From: Apostichopus japonicus | Taxonomy: Eukaryota > Echinodermata > Holothuroidea > Aspidochirotida > Stichopodidae | Assembly (NCBI RefSeq): GCF_037975245.1 | Contig: NC_092577.1 | Span: 16,134,013-16,198,012 of the forward strand | Direction of reading: 5' to 3' | DNA length: 64,000 nt | Part shown: positions 11,358-21,007 of the stretch, piece after piece | How the letters are laid out: the number at the start of each line of letters is the position of its first letter | How positions within the stretch are numbered: the first letter of the stretch is position 1 | Notes under the pieces: generated by a model | What the model was told of the DNA's origin: nothing | Database searches by the model: none | Seen by the model: only the letters and a program-made list of their open reading frames with translations | Position numbers and translations under genes: made by a program

Positions 11358-12845
11358 GATTCCTTGCCAGAGGCAAAAGGAATCTATGCAGTGACGCTTG
11401 TGTGTATGTGTGTGTGTGTCTATGACACCGCTTGTAAACACGATATATCAAGAAGTTTAACTTTGATGAAGCTCATACTTGGTATTTAGATCCACCATGG
11501 TGAGTTCTCGGTCCCCATTGTTTTTGGAGTCAGGTCAAAGGTCAACAGAGGTCGAAGAGTAAAAATCTTGTAAAGACAATAACTTGACAAGGTGAATTAG
11601 GAATGAAGTTGATACTTAGTATATATGTTTCCCATATAGAGTTTTAGGTCCCTATTGATTTTGGTGGAGGTCAAAGGTCATTTGAAGTCAACATGGGTGA
11701 AACATTGAATGCTAGCTGGTAATCATGATATCTGAAAAAGTTCAACTTGGATTAATTTCATCCTTGGTATGTGGGTTGGCCTTGGTGAGTAGTTGCACCA
11801 TATTGATTATGTTGGAGGTCAAAGGTTATTTCAGGTCAACAGGGGTCAAAACCTGAAAACCTTGTAACCACAATAACTCAGCAGTGCCAACTTAGATGAA
11901 CCATATTGATTGTTGTAGAGGTCAACAGGGGTGACACATTCAAAACTTTCTAACCACCATACCTCGGCAGTGCCAACTCGAATTGGTCTCATACTTAGTA
12001 TGTGGGTTAGCTTCGGTGAGTAGATGAAACATATTGATTATGTTGGAGGTCAAAGGTTGAGGTCAACAGTGGTCATTACCTGAAACCTTCTTACCAATAT
12101 AACTCAGCAGTGCCAACTTAGATTGATCTCATATATGGTATGTGGGTTAGCCTTAGTGAATAGATAACCATATTGATTGTTGTAGAGGTCAAAGGTCAGT
12201 TGGGTCAACAGGGTAAAACAATAAATCACCAGTGCCAACTTAGATTGATCTCACACATGGTATGTATGTGTGTTCAAAGATCAAAGATCATTTGGGGCAA
12301 CAGGGGTCAAACATGGAAACTTTGTAACCACCATAACTCCGCAGTGCCAACTTGGATTGATCCAATACTTAATATGTGGGTTTGCCTCAGGGAGTACATG
12401 AAACATATCGATTATGTTGGAAGTCAAAGGTCATTTGGGGTCAACCGGGGTAAAACATTGTAACCACCATAACTTGGCAGTGCCAACTTCAATTGATCTC
12501 ATACTTGGACATGTAGAGTTTGATCTCATTGATATTCATGAGTGGTGGAGCTTAAAGTACACTCTCATTGTTTTCGGTATTGGTGGCATGAATATAAAAG
12601 TAGGCAATATCTCCATAACTGTCCAATTTTTTCAAACTTAAGTGTGGTTGTGGGACACTTAACCCATTAAATATGTCAAATTTGATCTCATTGATTGATA
12701 ATCATGAGTTGGCGGAGCTTAAACAAGGTCATCTAACCTTTGGATAAATCTCACACTTAAGTTTGCCCATTGTGAGCGTACAACCCTCAATACTACTTTT
12801 GTATAAGGTCACATATCATTAAATACAAAGGCAAAGAATCACAAA
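11358..12845. mobile_element. Terminally inverted repeat element made of diverged tandem units
   Basis: The left edge 'gattccttgcc' (about 11360) is mirrored at the right edge by 'ggcaaagaatc' (about 12830), 10 of 11 matching in inverted orientation. Inside are about six imperfect units of roughly 150-190 bp. Each holds a phrase like 'gatctcatacttggtatgtgggtt', then 'tattgattatgttggaggtcaaaggtca', then 'aacaggggtcaaa...cataactcagcagtgccaactt'. There is no coding potential. It is likely a non-autonomous DNA element or satellite-filled MITE. No target duplication was identified. Related left ends occur near 32560. Confidence 0.5.
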
Positions 12846-13850
12846 GCCATTAGCTTTCTTGTTTATTATATATATTAAAACCATGATTTTACCTTGAGGC
12901 TGCCAGCATTAGTATATCCGGTGATGTACATAAGCATTAGATATATTGTAATTTGCTATGTGTGTGTGCATGCCATCAATGCATTAGACCTTTAGGGAGA
13001 TGGCTACTTCGTCCCACCACAACAGTACATGCCTCACCTCCCAAACTTTGCCATGTTTGCCTTCAATGCATTAAGGTGGACCTTTTTGGGGATGTCACTT
13101 TGGGGGTTATAAAAACGGTCATGTTGCTATTTTCCGTACATATCACTTTGTTAATATATGTCCGTCATTTCACCTTGAGACAAAGCCTTTCAGGAAATAC
13201 TTACTGACCATTATTGCCAGGTCTTGCCCCCTCCATTTGTCTTACATAATAAATTTCAGACCTTCATGTGTGGTTGTGTCATTATTGTATGATTTATGTC
13301 TTTCTTTTTCATGTTACATTATTCACTAGTTCATAGCTTTGGTTATTGAGATCAGACAAATACATGTCAGGTCATGTCGATGTTTTTTATTGCATATCAC
13401 CTTTCTTAATAATTTGTAATGTGTGTGTGCATGCTGTAATTTATTGCTATTATTATTGTAAGGTTTGGCCATCTCTTTCACTTTCATGCTACATTATTTA
13501 CTTCTACATAGCTTTGGTCCTTGAGATCAGACCATGTCAGGTCACTGTTTCTTGTTACATATTATATATTGTTATTAAATATAATCCTCATATCTACCTT
13601 AAGCATTCCATACATAAACATTTAATATATTGCAACTTTGCCATGTGTGCCATCATTGCACTAAGGAGGACCTTTTGGGGATGTGACTTTAGGGGTTGAA
13701 AAAAAAAGGTCATGTTGCTATTTTCCGTACATATCACATTGTTAATATATGTCCGTCATTTCACCTTCACACTTAATGTCCATTATTGTCAGGTCTTGCC
13801 CCCCATTTGTCTTACATATTAACTCTTGTGTCACCACTTTGTTCCATGAG
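12846..13850. repeat. Repeat block with long direct duplication
   Basis: About 95 bp at 13080-13175 (from 'cttttt ggggatgtcac' to 'gtccgtcatttcacctt') recurs at 13669-13765 with a few changes. A second phrase around 'gctttggttattgagatcagac' (13337) recurs at 13511. No open frame has any recognised domain. Confidence 0.55.
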
Positions 13851-14059
13851 CTTTTTCATATATAAGCCCCCAAAACTCCTGGATAGGGTTTGACAATGAA
13901 CCGAGGCCCGGGGGTTGGGTTGGGAATTGCTCACTGCTGGTAGTAACTATTAATTTACTATTTGTTATAGTGACACTATTCTGTATTATTAATCTCCGAA
14001 CAATTCCGGCTTATTGCAACTTACCATTTTCAAGTTTTCTTCTGAGTAATTTTACTTGA
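13851..14059. other. No recognised gene
   Basis: Non-coding; nothing recognised apart from a GC-rich patch near 13900. Confidence 0.4.
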
Positions 14060-14249
14060 TGATAGCACTTTGAATCCCTGGTCATCTGGCTGGCTGCTGA
14101 GAATCCAGCGCACACACCTTAGTTACATCACAGGTACCCATTTATTCACCTGGATGGAGAGGGGCAGTCGAGAAAAAAGTGCCTTGCCCAAGGACACAAC
14201 ATAACAGGATTATATATAAAACAACAGCATTAGCCACTCGGCCTCCACG
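14060..14249 (-). mobile_element. tRNA-derived SINE (probable)
   Basis: Read on the minus strand, the 5' end 'ggaggccgagtggctaatgc' resembles the A box of a Leu/Ser-type tRNA head (14227-14247). The body contains 'ccttgggcaaggcac' and 'aaatgggtacctg', phrases common in SINEs of marine animals. The B box is decayed. The boundaries are approximate and I saw no clear target duplication. Confidence 0.55.
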
Positions 14250-14755
14250 CTAATTTAGGATGGGAGGAGCAGAAGGGAGGGGCGGGGCAAGCACAACCAG
14301 GGTCCAGCCCTCTAGTTTGGTGTGCATGATCATCATCCATACCCCATGCATTGTTTCATGGACCACTGGGCTATCATAGTCAAACCTGGTTACGGTTTAG
14401 CCTGTTATACCAGCAGAATTGGCTGTAAGGTTTCATAATAGTATGTACGATTGTATGAAAGAAAGAGGCTTGAGACCACGACGACACTACCATTTGAAAA
14501 AAACCTATTCTCTGGTTATTCTGTTTGCAAAATGAATGATGATAATCTAAGATATCAATTTAATTTTCCCTAGTTATAATAATTCTACATTCCAACTATA
14601 AACAGATTAGTGATTGCTACATTGCCCACAAATTGCCACCCATAAGCCAAAGAATCATAGGATTTCCTTGTAATCATTATTATAAAGGCCGGTAGCGTCT
14701 GGCGCTTACCCGGGATTTTTCATGGGGTGTCCCATCACCTTTAAGAGATTTTCTA
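14250..14755. other. No recognised gene
   Basis: Non-coding sequence without recognisable domain, RNA or element termini. Confidence 0.4.
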
Positions 14756-15560
14756 CTGTGAAGTTTCACTTCGCTAAATGATATATTTTAGATATTCTTG
14801 TTTGTAATTGCTTAGCTTAATACATAACCAAGTGGTTTTTAGGGTACCCTATATAATGAATGGGTATGATTCATTTTAGTAAAAATTTATGAAAATTCAG
14901 CTTTCCTAGTTTTTTATGTAACTAGGCTAATTAACGACTGTTTAATAGTACTCAAAAATCTGGGATAAGATGTTCATTCCACCTTGTGGCTTCACCATGT
15001 GATAGTCATGAGTACTTAACATTATCATGTGGTAGTCAGTCATTCAGCATTGTCTTTGGTAATGACAACTTGTTTTAGATCACTTCTTCAATAGCTTTCA
15101 TATTTATTCTCTGTTTTCAGAAATTTGTTTGCAATGTATATACACTACAAAGGTTTCTGAACAATTTCAAACATGTCTTTTTTTTTAAAACTGAAATTTC
15201 ACTTTGTAATTTTTTTTAATTTTTGAGATATTTTCACATATTGTATTTACTTAGATTGGTACATAACCAACTGCTTTTTGGGGTACCCTATATATTGATA
15301 TGAGTAGGACTCATTTTACTATCAATGTATTAAAAATGAGCTCTCACAGTTTTTTAAGTAGCTAGGCTAAGTAATGACTATGTGTTAATGGACTATGTGT
15401 TGTGGCTTCAGCATGTGGTACTCATTGCCCTGTCCTGCCTTGGGATGTGGTAGTCAGTCATTCAGCAATGTCATGTGGTAATGACAACTTGTTTTAGGTC
15501 ACTTCTTCAGCTTTCATATGTATTCTCTGTTTTCAGAAATGCAAACATGTTTTAAATACA
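14756..15560. repeat. Tandem duplication, about 430-bp unit, two copies
   Basis: The order 'tacataaccaa..g.tttt.gggtaccctatat', then 'tagttttttatgtaactaggctaa' type sequence, then 'gtggtagtcagtcattcagca', then 'aatgacaacttgttttag.tcacttcttca', then 'attctctgttttcagaaat' appears twice. The first runs from about 14815 to 15130 and the second from about 15258 to 15543. Divergence is moderate, so the duplication is not recent. Confidence 0.65.
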
Positions 15561-16435
15561 AAGATATGTTTCTGAAAAAATAAGATGAAAAACACAAACA
15601 TAGTATAATCACTTTTGGTTTATTCATGATTCAGTGTGTGACAACCAGATTTCAGTATACCATTGCATAAGAATAACAGTGAATGAACATCACTGATAAT
15701 TAATTCTGTTAGTGAATTCTAGGGTGAGCTACATCTTCTATTTCACTTGCCACCATGACACACACAAACAGATGAAATATATAAATACAGACCAATCAGA
15801 TATCTTTCCTTTTATGACTGGAAGCTGGATGCTGTGGACATTTTGTTTCATTAACAGAGGTTGCAAGAGGCACACATACCAGCAAAATATGAAACGGGTG
15901 ATACATATCTGTTGAAACCTTGCCGGTGTCTTGAGGAATGTACGCAATGAGGCTGGCATGTGGTTTGCTGGAAGTGAGGTAATGAACCGTAATTTTAGAG
16001 GTGACATTCAGAAAACCTTGTAACCAGGCTAACTCAATCTTATTTGGTACAGGTCATGAGGTAAAAAAACTGGTAGCATTTTAACCATGCCAGCTAGCTG
16101 GCATGTTTAAAAGATTTGCAGTTTGCTAGTAGCAGTGCAAATTTTGATGAATTTCACACTTAGTTTGTAAATCTACTGAATTGTTATGTCAAAGATATTT
16201 CAGGTCATCTGAAAACCTCGTTACCATATCAGTTTACACAAGTAATATTGTATGAATCTCATACATGGTATGGTTTCTTTAAACAGTAAATGAACCCTAC
16301 TATGTATGTATACAGTAGACATACATACAGGAATACATAGAGCATGGAAAAATGTATTGCATATTTCTGCAAGCCAATGACTAAACAGTATGGTACGTGT
16401 GTACGAGACCCAAAGCAAGCCATTTTTTAGCTCAT
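15561..16435. other. No recognised gene; one 20-bp perfect palindrome
   Basis: No domain is recognisable in the open frames on either strand. The sequence 16086-16105 (CATGCCAGCTAGCTGGCATG) is a perfect inverted repeat. GGTCA-type phrases near 16040-16210 link this stretch to the repeat family at 11358-12845. Confidence 0.4.
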
Positions 16436-16565
16436 GTAGCGGGTCCTATGGGGTGTTTATGTCAAAGGTCGCACCATCACAATAACTCACACCAGCATGC
16501 TGGTATGAGCTAAACTAGAGCACCAATGGTGCAGTAGCTCATATCAGATGACCTCTGAACTTTAA
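16436..16565. repeat. Copy of the 'agctcat / caccaatggtgc' repeat family
   Basis: Contains 'acaccagcatgctggtatgagct' in two overlapping palindromic parts and 'agagcaccaatggtgcagtagctcat', the reverse of phrases at 4034-4060 and 4668-4700. It borders the second Mag-like fragment. Confidence 0.5.
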
Positions 16566-16599
16566 TTATCAAACACCCACTGTCCCGTAGCTAGACGAG

Positions 16600-17640
16600 A
16601 CTAGTGGTTCAAGAACCGCCTTGTTTTGTTATTACCTAAACTGAGAACAATCATTTCATTTTTATCGCCTGATTTGGAAAACGCATGTCTACACATGTTA
16701 GGTGCATGCGGCTTTGGTACTACGACAACAGGTGACACCCACGGGCCATCAACCTTCTCTATGATGTCATTATCCTCAAGCATTTTCAATTCCGCTTCCA
16801 CCTTTTTACGGATGTGGAAGGGTATCCTCCTGTGAGATTGTGCAATTGGCTGTACGGTCTTTTCAATGTGTAACAAGGTCTCCGATGATGATGATGTCGC
16901 ATTGATAAGTTGGATGAGTCCAGGTTTGTTGGCTGTTCGGTAGAATTTCGCAATTGTGAACTTGTGTTTCGATTCTACCTCAACTTCAAACGGTCCTGAT
17001 ACTGGAAGTGACATTTTCGATCCATAAGGGATTAGGGTCATGGTGCATTGTTTCAGCTTTGGAGGATGTTTCAGCTTGTTCAACGAATTTCCATCCAGGA
17101 TGTTCACTGTTGCGCCGGTGTCCAACACCATGGAAAATGAGGTTCCGCACACTGTCATGTCAGCATGTGGAGTGTCAACAGAAGTATGCTTGTTGTTTAG
17201 GGTGAACTCGTCACTCGAGTCAGAAACATGTACATCTACTCTGGTGATGGTTTACCAAATTTGCGTTTTTACTTATGTTTCTGCTTTTGTTTGAAGGATC
17301 TCCGTCCGAAGATCGGCACTGTTTTCAAAAATGACCAATCTTTCCACAGCTGTTGCAAGTATTTCCACTGGCGGGGCAACCATCCCTTCCATTAGGATGT
17401 GGGTACACCCCACCACAGAAGTGACACTTTAGGTTTGTACTGGACGATGGTTGCTTAGGCTTCCCGTGATTATGTTTTTGTGTGTTATGTGAGGTGACTT
17501 TGCCAACTGGTTCAGAATGACCAGAATCATCGATTCCTGATGCTTGGAACTCTGATAATTCCATGGCTCTTGCAGTTGCTAATAAATCATTCAGTTCTAC
17601 AGGTGCTCGTTTAGAGGTCTTGTTAATAATAATAAATAAA
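16600..17640 (-). pseudogene. Mag/SURL-like Ty3 element 2, gag C-terminus to RT entry
   Basis: On the minus strand, 17564-17325 encodes the gag zinc-knuckle region (CHFC...C and CNSCGKIGHF). After one frame break near 17245, 17158-16601 encodes the protease (FSMVLDTGATVNILD) and RT entry ('DNDIIEKVDGPWVSPVVVVP'). It is nearly the same sequence as 7626-8575 of element 1 but without some of its breaks. It lacks everything after 'KPHAPN', exactly where element 1 also loses homology. It begins next to the LTR at 17652. It is a fragment and not functional. Confidence 0.85.
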
Positions 17641-17651
17641 TACTACTAACC

Positions 17652-18159
17652 TGTAATAATAGTTCTGTCTAGTTTAACCCTCCTCTGGGTGGGTCCAAGA
17701 AAGATCCGTATGATAAAAATCGTTATAAATGAATAAATGTATAACTGAATCCGAAGCGCTAGTAATTAGGTGGGTTGCATTGCTACATCCCACACATAAA
17801 ATTTCCGGTGGATTCCCGAAGATTATACGAAGAATATACGAATTTATTTAGCCAGCTTTCGCTGTGGTGTAGGAGATGGTATATATCGTAGTGGTAAAAT
17901 AATATTACGGCTTAGAGAACAACCTCCGCTGACCGATTCACTGAACGAAGTGGCTGATAAAATATGTCGCTGTACACTTTAACTTATGACCCCAGAACTT
18001 TCTCTCGTTGGACACTGGTCCTCTTTGTTCAAATTTACTATGAATGGGAGTGGAGATAAGCAAGAAAGTTGGGCGACAGAATGTCTATAAACAAAAGGCG
18101 TAGGCTGTTCGACTTTGCGAGAGGGAATATATAGACTCGCTTGCAGTGCGGTCACTACA
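17652..18159 (-). mobile_element. Candidate 3' LTR of old minus-strand Ty3 element
   Basis: Read on the minus strand, a purine-rich tract (ctaggggggagctaga, 18160-18175) is followed by TGTAGTGACCGC. About 508 bp later the sequence ends ...ACTATTATTACA. The TG...CA ends and the preceding polypurine tract fit the 3' LTR of the element whose integrase end lies at 18225-18617. The matching 5' LTR is not present in the window, so the edges are inferred. Confidence 0.5.
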
Positions 18160-18224
18160 TCTAGCTCCCCCCTAGATTGCTAATAATAAAATGGAAGGCA
18201 ATCGATTAGAACTGCGTAGCTAAA

Positions 18225-18617
18225 ATGACTAGCTACTGGCTACATGGATAAATCTGCTGGCCCAATGAACATGTCGACCACTACGAGTTACTCTATGTGG
18301 TCTATTAATTTGAGGCGGAGAAGAAATATTACTCTGTTTACGAAGAATAGACGTAGGCAATGAACGTACAGGAGGCTTACCAGATGGTGGCTTCCTAGAA
18401 GGTGGCTCACTAGGTCATCAGTGCAATCTTTATCTAAGTATGCTAGCTTCAAGCGATCTATACTAACAATTTCTTCCCTGGTGATGTAATCTAGCTTGAA
18501 AAACTTATCGCCTTTGCTAATTACACGATATGGTCCTTTGTAAGGGGACTGTAGTGACTTACGAACTGCGTCAGTGCGAACCCACACATGTCTACAAGTT
18601 TGTAGATTCTTCTCTAA
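18225..18617 (-). pseudogene. Integrase C-terminus of old minus-strand Ty3 element
   Basis: The minus-strand frame ending at 18288 contains 'VWVRTDAVRKSLQSPYKGPY', the GPY/F-type C-terminal module of a Ty3 integrase, followed by 'IVSIDRLKLAYLD'. Its N-terminal continuation lies 9.3 kb away at 27924-28372, because the full-length element 18618-27919 inserted between the two halves. The 4-bp duplication ctaa marks the break. No intact protein remains. Confidence 0.8.
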
Positions 18618-19381
18618 TGTTATGAAATAGTGATACCATCTCTTTGATGTTACCGAAACACTCCATCGAGACACCTTACGGGCCTCTTATGTATTTATCT
18701 AGGTCATGGATTCAGTTTTCCCACGAGAAGTTTTTAACTATCTTATTGAATCTTGGTACAGGGCCTTTTCCCAAAATAGATTCCATTATGTCTGTGGAAC
18801 ATTCGAGAAGGTTCTCTCACGTGGTATGGAAGTTTCCATAGAAAGGGGATGGACTTCCAAACTCCCAACCAATCAGGGCAGATCAGTGCCAGCGCACTTA
18901 TTTTTATATCATTAAGTTAATACAGGATGGTCAGGTTATTGGCTGCCTACTGATTGTGCGCAGAGGGATTTTGTAGAAGTAAGGTATAAAAGAAAAAGGA
19001 GGTCAGAAATTTATCACTCCGTCAGCAAATTTATCACTTGGTCAGCAAATTTATCACTCCGTCAGCGCTCCGTGATCAGTTCGTTGCTTCGTCACCATTT
19101 CATCACTCTTACTAATTGTTTAATTGACGGAGTCAAGTCAAGTCAAGTCATTGTAATTTAGTTGTATTTGTAAAGAGAATCGACAGAGAAGAAATTATAC
19201 CGAATCATCAAATCAAATCCTATCTCGTCAAATTGTTTTTTGTGTGAAGTCATTGTTTTCTTCCGTTCGAGACATCTCCTGAAGAAGCGTAAATACGGCA
19301 TCAAGACATCCCAGTACCTTTCTATCGCGAGTCCCGATATAGTTTTACTATCGGAGGAGCCGGGCTCGTCTCAATATTACA
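18618..19381 (+). repeat. 5' LTR of young Ty3/Gypsy element
   Basis: Starts TGTTATGAAATAG and ends CAATATTACA. It contains a TATA box (18985-18992), short repeats of 'gtcagcaaatttatcac' near 19011-19066, and differs from the 3' LTR at about 19148 and 19372 only. It supplies the promoter for the element's RNA. Confidence 0.95.
18985..18992 (+). promoter_or_regulatory. TATA box in the 5' LTR
   Basis: TATAAAAG lies 367 bp into the LTR, in a purine-rich context. The same motif is present in the 3' LTR (27523-27530). The two solo LTRs have TTTAAAAG or TTTAAAAA instead. Confidence 0.6.
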
Positions 19382-20059
19382 TGGTGGAGGAGCGGTTGCT
19401 TTCTTCAGGAACAAAACGGTAAACGGAACTTTTCACAACTTTCGTTCGTTACGTTCAATAACGAACAGATTTTTTTTTTGGCCCGAAGACCTAACGAGGA
19501 ACACAACGTATGTTCACGACCTAGCCTAACGGAAACACTCTACGAGGGAAGACGGCCTATACTAGCCTAAGTCTGTACACCGGAACCACTGATCTGTACA
19601 CTAACGTTAATCAACCCAGCATGCAGTTCGCGTTTGAACATTCGCGCAACTTGTACGTAGAATACTACAGCTCTAAACATCAGAACTGAACATTTTCGAA
19701 ATCTAAGCCTAGGCTCTACCCGATGTTAACGGCGAACGAATCTGCAGTATACGAGATGTAGGCCCGCCTGCTACTGCTACTACCTGCTACTACCTGCCAC
19801 TACTAGTACTACTAACCGAGGGACTTCAATCATCGTTTGCAGTTCCAGTACCAGTTCTTAGTTAAACTTAAGGGTGAGTGAAATCATGCCAATTTGTATC
19901 CCAAACCCCTATTTGAGATCAGAGTGTGCCGATAAGTTATTTTAATCGTGTCCATGTATTGCATATTTGTTATTTGTATTTAATTGCGGTCGATAGTGTG
20001 TTGAAATTAGTATAGGCTCATGTTGTATACTCATAACTAGCCTAATTGTATGCGGCATA
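19382..20059 (+). other. Primer-binding region and gag leader
   Basis: Immediately after the 5' LTR comes TGGTGGAGGAGCGGTTGC, in the position of a primer-binding site. I cannot assign the tRNA by eye. The rest is non-coding leader with short 'ctactac' repeats near 19766-19820, leading to the gag ATG. Confidence 0.6.
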
Positions 20060-21007
20060 ATGTCCGTCAGTGAACAGGAAACTTCGACCTCTGTTAATGT
20101 TATGCAGAAACATAGGCCCACTGATTTTTTGCCATCACGATTTCAGGGCGATGTAATTGATGCAGATTTAGCCGAAGCTCATTATTTGGGATTTGAAGAT
20201 TATTTAGAGTTGCATAAATTGCCGTCCAAAACCCCCCCTGTAGAGGAAGAATTAAATGAAATATGTCGCATATTTAAGCGAACACTTAAAGGCCAAGCCA
20301 GACTCTGGATTGAAAACAAAAGTTTTTCAACTATTGCTGATCTGCGCAAGCAATTCCTTGCTCGTTTCAGTCCAGGAACTTCTTCCTATGCAAAATCACA
20401 GGCATTTCACGCATTAAGCTATACGCCAGGTGATACAGCTCAAGCTCATTTGGCCAAAATTTCCAAAGCTACAGCACAATTAAGTTATGGCGAGGACCAA
20501 ATTAGAGATAAATTGATCTCGACCCTGCCTTTGCAATGCCGTTCAGCAGTGTTAATGTCTGCATCACCAAAAGCAACAATTGCAGATTTGGTCATGAAAG
20601 TACAGTGCTATTTTGACTTACAAATCCAAAGTCAACCCCCAGCTTCTTCCGAACTATTTATGGCAATGCACGACAAAGCGTCTTCTGTTCAGCCTACTAT
20701 TTCTGCATCTTCTGAGATACACGAGTTGTGTACCAAAATTCAGGAATTAGAGACCAAGTTTGATCAGTCACGTAGGTCAGAACCGCAAGACAATCCAAAA
20801 GATATGAGGCAAAGATATAGTTCTCGTGATTCTCGTGGTCCTAGGACAGGTCGTAATGATGACAGGAGAAGGTTACCATGTTTTAATCCTTCAATTACAT
20901 GTTACTACTGCCAAAATCGAGGTCATTTTGCACAATATTGCCAAATTCGCCTAAGCCATGAAATGGAGGCTAAGGTAAACAGAGTACCAACACAGAATTT
21001 TCAGTAG
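20060..21007 (+). CDS. gag: Gag of young Ty3/Gypsy element
   Basis: The ATG at 20060 opens 315 residues ending with TAG at 21005-21007. Residues about 60-180 form a Retrotrans_gag-type capsid ('FKRTLKGQARLWIENKSFS', 'LRKQFLARFSPG'). A basic Arg/Asp-rich stretch (about 245-275) precedes one CCHC zinc knuckle, CYYCQNRGHFAQYC, at C281, C284, H289 and C294. Gag would assemble the cytoplasmic particle and bind the element RNA. The frame is fully open. Pol lies in the -1 frame relative to gag and is open from 20974, so the two overlap by 34 bp. A -1 shift or re-initiation is needed for pol. No classic slippery heptamer is present; GAATTTT at 20995-21001 is the nearest. Confidence 0.93.
   Translation: MSVSEQETSTSVNVMQKHRPTDFLPSRFQGDVIDADLAEAHYLGFEDYLELHKLPSKTPPVEEELNEICRIFKRTLKGQARLWIENKSFSTIADLRKQFLARFSPGTSSYAKSQAFHALSYTPGDTAQAHLAKISKATAQLSYGEDQIRDKLISTLPLQCRSAVLMSASPKATIADLVMKVQCYFDLQIQSQPPASSELFMAMHDKASSVQPTISASSEIHELCTKIQELETKFDQSRRSEPQDNPKDMRQRYSSRDSRGPRTGRNDDRRRLPCFNPSITCYYCQNRGHFAQYCQIRLSHEMEAKVNRVPTQNFQ

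Noticed and set aside
14227-14247. A tRNA-like A box on the minus strand
   Set aside because: There is no intact B box or cloverleaf, and the following 'ttgggcaaggcac' body marks it as a SINE head rather than a tRNA gene.
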